Origin: Ophthalmolycus amberensis
Lineage: Eukaryota; Chordata; Actinopteri; Perciformes; Zoarcidae
Direction: 5' to 3'
Assembly (NCBI GenBank): GCA_024529925.1
Contig: JAFEUB010001484.1
Location: forward strand, 1-64,000
Length of the DNA: 64,000 nt
Shown: in pieces, positions 57,312-64,000 of the stretch
How positions within the stretch are numbered: position 1 is the first letter of the stretch
How the letters are laid out: each line of letters opens with the position of its first letter
Translations under genes and position numbers: made by a program
The notes under the pieces: model-generated
Seen by the model: only the letters and a program-made list of their open reading frames with translations
Database searches by the model: none
Told to the model about the DNA's origin: nothing

Positions 57312-57575
57312 CTGCAGACGGGTTTGGGCGCTGGTCCCAACCCTGACGGGTTGCAGTCGGGGAAGGAGGAGTGGCAGAGCAGCGCGCGCGCCGCGGGGCT
57401 GCACAGCGCGCTGAGGCCCTCCAGCTCCGTCCACCAGCTCTGGACCAGGTACTCCTGCATGTCCTCGGGGTCCGAGAGGGAGGAGTTAAAGAACACCAGC
57501 AGGTCGTCTCGCAGGACGGAGCGGCACACATCGCCGCGGTACGCACTGCAGTAGCCGGAGACGCCCTTGTAGAGT
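57312..57575 (-). CDS. musk: MuSK exon: first half of the frizzled-like cysteine-rich domain
   Basis: 264 nt, acceptor cttcccacgcag and donor TGCAG|GTAGCAC. Reads LYKGVSGYCSAYRGDVCRSV, then DDLLVFFNSSLSDPEDMQEY, CSPAARALLCHSSFPDC and PKPVC. This parallels mammalian MuSK (YCAQYRGEVCNAVL; FLNTSYADPEEAQE). The spaced cysteines identify the frizzled/ROR/MuSK-type domain, and the downstream REHCLAVKEL and kringle choose MuSK over ROR. It is locally GC-rich compared with its surroundings. Phase 2 in and out. Confidence 0.92.
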
Positions 57576-59457
57576 CTGCGTGGGAAGAAGAGACTCTCAG
57601 GTTGAATTGCTTGACACACCGCAGTAGAGAGTTGGTGCATGTGTCTTTAAGTCTGTTGTTGTATGTCAGCACGACTTTCTGTCTCCCAGCTCCAATGATT
57701 TTTTTTAAGCACTACAAAGTCCTCCAAAACACATAGGGGAAAGAAAACTACAATAATTCATGTCATTGATAGTGACTAAGTACTGTAAATGGATCAAATA
57801 AGCATATTCCAGGTAAACATACATGACTGCAACTGTATATTGTACAGGAGCGGCCTGGACTTTATATATTAAGTGTCTCGTGTAGAGTTGGCTCTGCTGC
57901 TGATAGCTTAAATATTTACTGACGGGTGTTTATAGACATTCAATGAGGAAAGAGGAGTCATGCCACAACTTGTCCCGGCAGAAAGACATTTTTAAGATAA
58001 ACACATTTCAAGTCATTTTAGATAATTGCTGTATAGCGTTTATATCTATAGTATCTGTTCATGACACTTTTTTCAGATTTGTACTTTGAGGATAAGCAGG
58101 TATATCAGTCTTTCTATGAGGGAGACAAGTTCGTCCATCCATTATCTAAAGCCCTCATAACAATGGGGGAGAGCTGAGTCGACCCTGGACGGGTCACATG
58201 GTAATCTGTATGTGCTAGTCGGACTCATTAGCAATATATCTAAACTACATCTGGATAAAAGTCAAGTGACCACGCATGGACCTAAATGGAAGAAAAATGT
58301 TGGAAAAAAGTAAATAGAGACGTGTGACACTTACAGAGGTTTCCATCTTGCATAATGTTACCTGCACCCATTTGTAATGTCTGTGTATTTTACAAAAGAG
58401 AAATAGATCCCGACTATGGGTCCCCGGAGCAATCAGTCCTTTACTGCATTGTGTTGAGGCGTGTGCACTTTTATCTGCTTGATTAATTAATCTATTTATT
58501 TATTTCATGATGTGATATTGATTTAAATGATTGCATTTTATGCACACATGTTTATATGTACTCTTCTCTGTTTTTCTTGTCCCTTACTTTCTTTGGTGCA
58601 AGGTCTGATGGGTGTGAGGGGATGGGGGGGGGGGGGGGGGATTCACTGGATGGGATATCGGAGGGAAGGGTGGGGAGGAGGTGTGGCTGTAAGAGGGATG
58701 GATGAGCAAAGTGTTCGTAAGGTGTGGAAATTGTGTTATGGGGTCAAAGGAGCGTGAACTGGATTTAAAGAATAAACTCAAGCTGCTTATTTCTAATATT
58801 TTTTCTGTTTGTGTACAAAATGAATAAAGAGGGTTTTCTTTTTTAATCGGGGTAAAGGGCATGGTGTACATCTGCAATATCTTCTTTAAAATCATCCAGA
58901 TGTTGTTCACGGAAAAGGGTTGTAGATTTCTCGTATGGACATCCTGCATGCCTGTTTGAGCTCAGTCATACATAAACCTGCCTGTCAGTCTCTCTGTGTC
59001 CCTCTCTATCCGTCTTCCACTCTGTCTGCCTGCTTGATTTCCAGCTCTCATGTCTGTTTGTCCTCCAGCGTGGACATGATCCACATGTCTGTCTCACACA
59101 TCACGGATCTGGGCTGTCCGACAGCCTTCACTGCTGTCTGTATACTGCAACACTTACAAACTCCAGATGTCGGGGAACTTGAAGCTGACTTGTGATTCTA
59201 TCAACCCCACCATGTCTTTCTTCTCTCTCTGTATGACTCCCTCTGTCTTTACATCCTGTTAATATACGCTCCAGATGTGGTCATGGGTCGGAATATCATG
59301 TAAGATCTAACCATTAAGCCTGATCCTTTTGTTGTAGTGCCCGTATAGTATTCAGTTAAAGGCAATGTGCTGGAGGAGAGGAGAAAAAACTGTGGGGAAG
59401 CCACGTACAAAAGGTAAAGAAAATAAAGTTTATAGAAATAAGGAGCATTTCGCTTAC
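57576..59457 (-). other. MuSK intron between microexon and CRD exon
   Basis: 1.88 kb. It contains a fragment resembling a common fish repeat (catccattatctaaagccct...ccctggacgggtcacat, about 58,135-58,200) and a poly-G run (58,625-58,640). The alternative splice phase otherwise needed between Ig3 and the CRD is solved by the 7-nt exon at its right end. Confidence 0.6.
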
Positions 59458-59464
59458 CTCCACT
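59458..59464 (-). CDS. musk: MuSK 7-nt microexon (candidate)
   Basis: AGTGGAG on the minus strand, between a good acceptor (attgccacttccccgtag) and a good donor (gtaagc). The Ig3 exon ends in phase 1 and the CRD exon starts needing one base, so joining them directly would break the frame. Inserting these 7 nt restores it and yields V-A-E-W-R-L-Y-K-G. Mammalian MuSK, as I recall it, has A-E-W at the same place. Evidence is frame logic and splice-site quality only; no transcript was seen. Confidence 0.65.
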
Positions 59465-59895
59465 CTACGGGGAAGTGGCAATATCCAGAAAATGCCGGTT
59501 GAAGAAACACAAGCAGGAGGAGAGGGGAGGAGAGAGGAGGAAAAAGGACAAAAATGAGTCTCGGCAGGAGAAGAAAACCAACCATGGTGCTGCTCTCACC
59601 CGCTCATAGCTCGCTGTGAGGGACAACCAGGTGGAGGGACAGTGTGTGTGTGGTCGGAGAGGAAGGGATGCGTGCGTGCGTGTGTTTTTTTAGGTGACTG
59701 TACTCATGGGATGTGTGGCTGAGTGTGGCTTAGGTAGCAACCAAATGGGGGGGGGGGGCAAACAGCTGAAGCCACACAAAACACAATACAACTGGCAGCT
59801 AACACAACTTAAGGCAAAGCAGCAATGACCCTCCCCCACAAGCACACACACAGATGTCAGCGTCGAACGGAGGAGGGAAAAGAAGGGGTCACTAC
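59465..59895 (-). other. MuSK intron between Ig3 exon and microexon
   Basis: 431 bp. It contains a GT/GCGT-rich stretch (about 59,640-59,690) and a poly-G run (about 59,748-59,758). Donor CAG|GTAGTG at its right end. Confidence 0.6.
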
Positions 59896-60055
59896 CTGCG
59901 ACAGTGACTCTGGCCGTTGCCTTGACGGTGTTGGCTCCGGCGCTGTGTCTGTTGGAGGCCAGACATGTGTACAGGGCTGGCTTGTTCGCCGTCACTTTAA
60001 GAACGGACAGGATCACCTCGCCCGTCAAAGTCTCGTCCACGGATGCGCCCGAAAT
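59896..60055 (-). CDS. musk: MuSK exon: second half of the third Ig domain
   Basis: 160 nt, acceptor ttatttccag and donor GCAG|GTAGTG; phase 0 in, phase 1 out. Reads ISGASVDETLTGEVILSVLK, then ALYTCLASNRHSAGANTV and RVTVA. The Y-x-C of an Ig F-strand is clear, and the text matches mammalian MuSK Ig3 as I recall it (GLYTCIATNKHGE). The first half of Ig3 and the two earlier Ig domains, with the signal peptide, would lie to the right but were not found before 64,000. Confidence 0.88.
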
Positions 60056-60509
60056 CTGGAAAATAAAAAGGAATAAAGGACAAATAACTGTTAAAAAATG
60101 ACACCATAAATACATGGCCTTCTGTTGTGGAGTAGTGACCTACATGTACTTCAACTAGTTTAACCACATGTTGCAGTAGCTTGCTTGTAAATTCAACTAT
60201 ATTCATATTGTTCAGTGCACTCACACAGCGATCATCATTTTTTTTTTTTCCATTCGCATTTTTTGTAGTAGATTTCTCCCTAGGATAGCTTTGCTATCGT
60301 GTTAGGTAATTGGTAGCTTTAAAGTAGTTTTATTAATTAAAGATTTACTTTTTTCGTCCACTTCTGGGCAGCAGAACAGCCCGAAAACACTACATTGACA
60401 TACCGCGTTATTTTGAAGTCGTGTCAAACGTATTAGGAAACAGTTTCCTATTTAAACCAAGAGCTGCAGAACAATAGTGTTCACTGTGAGCTGTGTTTCT
60501 GTCCACCCG

Positions 60510-60722
60510 ACGGGCAGAGAGGGTCGTCCGGCAACCACATGGTCGGCGGTTCGATCCTTGGCTGCTACATGTCCTGTGCCGAAGTGTCCCTGAGCAAGAC
60601 ACTGAACCCCTAAACTGCTCCCCGGGCGCTTCTCAGCAGCCCACTGCTCCCAATAAGCTGATGGGTTAAATGCAGAAGTTGAATTTTGTATATGTATATA
60701 TATGACAACAATAAACCTAACT
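60510..60722 (+). mobile_element. tRNA-derived SINE
   Basis: Same family as 54,696-54,913: gagagggtcgtccggc, a B-box-like ggttcgatcc (60,548-60,557), ccctgagcaagacactgaac, ctccccgggcgc, cagcccactgctccc, then tatgacaacaataaa. No clear target duplication seen; ends approximate. Confidence 0.75.
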
Positions 60723-61402
60723 TTAACTCATTAATATTCGCTGACGGGGGAATCTAGCTGCCAGATGCTTTACTGTGTTCACCAGCTAGTTGCTCACATT
60801 GCCCGTCTGTCGTTTGTTGCTAAGCAGGAAGCAGGGCAGCACATCTGAGAGGCTTTCCAACCTCAGTATTTATTGTTGGAACTTCTATTTGAAGCGGAAG
60901 GATGTTACGGATAACCAGGTGAGAATTTGTTAAAATATCTCAAAATAAAGGCCCAGAAATGACCGAAAAAAATGATGCGATTATGCGTTTGGGTGTATTC
61001 AGATCACTCAGAGACTCAGAGCAACAGAACTGTCGATCCATGTAATAGCACTCTTTACCAGATGATGGCGGTAATGGAAAAATGAACAGATTATGAAAAT
61101 AGGAAAAATCTGTCCTCTGAATCTTCCATCATAAAATGAAAACAACAAAATGTGTAAAGTGTTTATACACTGACTGTATTGCAGTCTCATGGGTGTTGAG
61201 TTGATGAAATGAAGCGCATACAGTGAGCTATGTGTCTGGCATTAATACAACCGCCTGCGATCATTGACAAATTTAAAACTTCCCTGGTATTCACACTGGG
61301 CAGACGGAACCAGATGAAATGCCATTGTTGTTTTTGGTTTCTGTATCGACACATAACTCCCACAAATATATAAATGATGTATGGGAGAGAGAGTAGACTG
61401 AG

Positions 61403-61407
<5 letters not shown>

Positions 61408-61447
<40 letters not shown>
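61408..61447 (+). repeat. GT microsatellite
   Basis: About 17-18 uninterrupted GT units, likely polymorphic in length. Confidence 0.95.
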
Positions 61448-61448
<1 letters not shown>

Positions 61449-62038
61449 GTATGGGTGCTGATGTGCGACATGTCTATATTTGAAGTTGTGTCTGACACCC
61501 TCCTGTTTTTTGGGACGAGCTCGATCCAGCCTCGCTGAAATTAACGAGCCCAAGCTGCCAGAAAAGCAGCTCACACAGTCATTTTAATCAGCACACACAC
61601 TCACACACACACACACACATTATTTACAAGCATAATGGGCCTGTAATCGCTTTGTAGATAGCACCCAAGACTATTAAATACCCAGACGTTATGTGGTGTT
61701 TGTCTGCCCGCATTGGCACGCATGATACATGTCTGCTGCCTGGTTGAAAAAAACTAAAACAATCCACTTTTTCTTAAGGTGGTCAAATGAGTAATTCAAT
61801 GTCCATGATTAAAATAATTAAAAACTTTTAAAAAACTTTTAGATCAGGATGCCAGAGGTTTACAGAGGTGGAGTGGAGATCGTAACAACACAAACCAAAA
61901 ACCAGAGCAGTGATGTCAGTGAACATTGTAAACATTAGTTTATGGTCTCAATCTCTAGTTCCAAGTCTTCTTCAATACAACATGATGTTCATTTAGTAAA
62001 TTATGGTCCATTTAGAGTCAAATAGAGCATAAAGCAGA

Positions 62039-62360
62039 GTATGCTTTAGGGCGGGGCTACCTTGTGATTGACAGGTCACTAACACAGCGTTGTCCGGTCT
62101 GGGAGTCGTCCGTGTTTTTGTCTGAGAACTTTAACCCTTTCACTGTGTTTTCAGTCGGCAACTTTTTGGTTCCCTAAAAATGTCTTATTCAGCGTTCGGT
62201 TGCACCCCCCTCTCGTGTCACTTCTGGTTGCAAAACAAAACAAGGGCCGGCACAATAAACAACATTCCAATAGCCAAAATGTTGAGGCAGTCCTCAAACC
62301 AAGGGGTGGGGTGACAGTGACTTTTTCTACTTCTGTTTTTATCAACATCATATAATGTTT
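62039..62360. repeat. Dispersed repeat, copy A
   Basis: Shares gtatgctttagggcggggct, ccttgtgattgacaggtc, ctttaaccctttcac and cttctggttgcaaaa with 62,975-63,250, both in the same orientation. I recognise this sequence as a common fish repeat (probably a non-autonomous DNA element) but cannot name the family. Confidence 0.65.
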
Positions 62361-62673
62361 CATCACTCACAGACTACTGGAACAGTGATGACAAAAAATT
62401 TGGTTCGAGAGAAAAAGGTATCTGTTAACAATTGATCAAGTTTTTTTCGGACCACGAAGCCGGGGTCTCGCACAAGTCAGCAGTTTAATGCAAACCATTC
62501 AACGCCTTAAGATCTTGAAAGAGGCGACCCCTGATCAAAGCCCGTGACACTGTGCATCACCGGCTAAATGCAAGGCAATCTCTTCAATCCTATGTCACCC
62601 TAATGAGAATTCCCCTGCTGTTTATATCGCTGATCCCGCGGCTAAATCATTTAAATTGACTGTGTGAAGGAGT

Positions 62674-62705
<32 letters not shown>

Positions 62706-62974
62706 CATCCAGGGAGAGGGAGAGAGAGAGAGCGAGGGATAAGCGGGTAATTTCTTGTGCGTTTGCAGCACAGTGTATGTGCGTGTGGATTAGTGTTCCT
62801 CGTGTCCCGGTTTCCCCCCCGTTCGCCCTTTGCTCGCGTGACCAGGTTACTATGAAGTTTTGCTTCTGTGTTTATGATCTTAATTGTTTTATCTATTGAG
62901 CCACATGGACATATTAATAACACCACTGAGCGGTACCGTGCCCGGTGTCCCAAAAATGGCCCACAAAAAAATGG

Positions 62975-63250
62975 GTATGCTTTAGGGCGGGGCTACCTTG
63001 TGATTGACAGGTCGCTACCACGGCGTTGTTCGGTCTGCGAGTTGTTCGTGTTTTGGTCTTAGACCTTTAACCCTTTCACGGTGTGTTTTCAGTTGAAATG
63101 GAAGTTAGTTGTAACCCTTTTTGGTTGACTAAAAGTCTTATCAGCTCCACCCTCTAGTGTCCCTTCTGGTTGCAAAAAAACAAAAACAAGATGACGACAG
63201 AAAAATAAAGGCCGAAGGCCAAAATGTTGAACTTGAGGTAGTCCTCATGG
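62975..63250. repeat. Dispersed repeat, copy B
   Basis: Diverged copy of 62,039-62,360, same orientation, ending around gaggtagtcctcatgg. Small indels distinguish the copies, so they are independent old insertions and not a recent tandem duplication. Confidence 0.65.
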
Positions 63251-64000
63251 ACACCATAATCCTTGAACGTGAAGTGCAGCTGCACCCCCCCAAATAGACC
63301 ATAAAGAGGGATCCACTGGAGGACTGGTAGAGGACAAGTAATGGATTTGTTTCCAAATAAGTCACTGTATTCATGCAGTAAGTTGGTGCGTCTGCCTCTG
63401 TCTCTTTGGATTTGCCAGACAGCTATAGGCAGCTGTTTGCTGCTAATTTGACAAAAGCGGACAAAGCTACTGTATAGATTTCCAGATCCATGCAACGGTA
63501 AGTGGAGATTTCACAAATAAAAAACTCAACGTGAGTATTTTCATCAGACGGCGATGCGTGTTGGTCGTTCCTGACCATCTACTCTGTCATCGTCGGAGCT
63601 TTCCCATTACGCAGGGCTCTGCGGCTGACAATGTGTCACAATGTCAAGCCGCGCGATGACATTTCTCTGATGCTGGCTGTGTGGACTGACATCTGAGACG
63701 GACTCAACCACGCTGAAGGAGACAACCGCGAGATCACAAGCATTTATGAGAGACAGTGGACCTGGACGGATGGATGGCCGGATGGAGCTACCATAAATAA
63801 TGTTTTTTACTTTGGAAAAATTCAGTTGAGAGCTTTAGTGTCTCATTATATGTGGTTTAGATGCTTTTTGACCCCTCTGGGATACATCAAAAAGATACAA
63901 GCCGAAATGAATCAGCATCTGTTTAAGGAACATTTAGAATATTGGTCAAACCCATCAAACACTTGCTCTCACAAAACACACACTGAACCTGAACACTCAC

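Larger units (their letters stand above)
60056..64000 (-). other. MuSK intron or 5' flank, no exon recognised
   Basis: No coding exon found. Contents: SINE at about 60,510-60,722, a GT microsatellite (61,408-61,447), a CA stretch (about 61,594-61,620), an AG-rich microsatellite (about 62,683-62,735), and two diverged copies of a dispersed repeat (about 62,039-62,360 and 62,975-63,250). Confidence 0.55.

Noticed and set aside
57020..57575. ROR1/ROR2 in place of MuSK
   Set aside because: ROR also has Ig, frizzled-like domain and kringle, but the residues around REHCLAVKEL, the Ig3 ending and the E-W junction fit MuSK better as I remember the sequences.
60540..60600. tRNA gene
   Set aside because: The B-box-like sequence belongs to a SINE; no complete cloverleaf.
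57576..64000. Further MuSK exons or another gene in the right flank, including plus-strand frames at 58,527 and 62,672
   Set aside because: Frames are driven by G-rich or AG-rich repeats or dispersed repeats, with no domain signal and no matching splice phases.

Overview
The window looks like teleost fish genomic DNA. The evidence is two-exon C2H2 zinc-finger (ZNF) genes with an N-terminal module (MSSVEYLREF...) that I know from many fish ZNF predictions, a MuSK receptor gene that keeps the kringle domain lost in mammals, and fish-type transposons (I-superfamily and L2 LINEs, hAT, Ty3/Gypsy, class I endogenous retrovirus, tRNA-derived SINEs). There is no prokaryotic architecture.

Positions 1-56,490 are a tandem array. 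The underlying higher-order unit is about 13.6 kb: LINE - ZNF gene (odd) - short spacer - ZNF gene (even) - long spacer. There are three units: 1-20,911 (left edge cut by the window), 20,912-34,578 and 34,579-56,490 (right end truncated). Six ZNF loci result. Genes 1, 2 and 5 are open (13, 7 and 10 fingers), genes 3 and 4 are frameshifted inside the finger array, and gene 6 is destroyed. Each gene has exon 1 (57 codons plus 1 nt), a phase-1 intron, and exon 2 carrying an acidic linker and all fingers. The I-type LINE is present at the same site in all three units, so it predates the duplications. Other elements are private to single units and are later: an antisense Gypsy element in intron 1 of gene 2 (10,504-17,789), an env-less retrovirus with apparently identical LTRs inside LINE copy 3 (38,594-46,524), and in gene 6 a hAT element in intron 1 (52,805-54,113) and an L2 LINE, itself carrying a SINE, in exon 2 (54,404-56,383).

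From 56,491 rightward the DNA is a different, single-copy gene on the minus strand: MuSK, the agrin/LRP4-dependent muscle receptor tyrosine kinase. Five exons can be placed with fully compatible splice phases: second half of Ig3 (59,896-60,055), a 7-nt microexon (59,458-59,464), two frizzled-like cysteine-rich-domain exons (57,312-57,575 and 57,020-57,210) and the first half of a kringle (56,581-56,669). The next expected exon (second kringle half), the transmembrane segment and the kinase are not in the window; the ZNF array begins 91 bp past the kringle donor. Either the array sits inside a MuSK intron, antisense to it, or it marks a rearrangement that truncated this MuSK copy. The remainder to 64,000 is intron or flank with microsatellites, a SINE and two copies of a dispersed repeat.

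All calls are from reading the sequence and remembered family features; no database search was run. Splice models, element boundaries and divergence statements are by eye.
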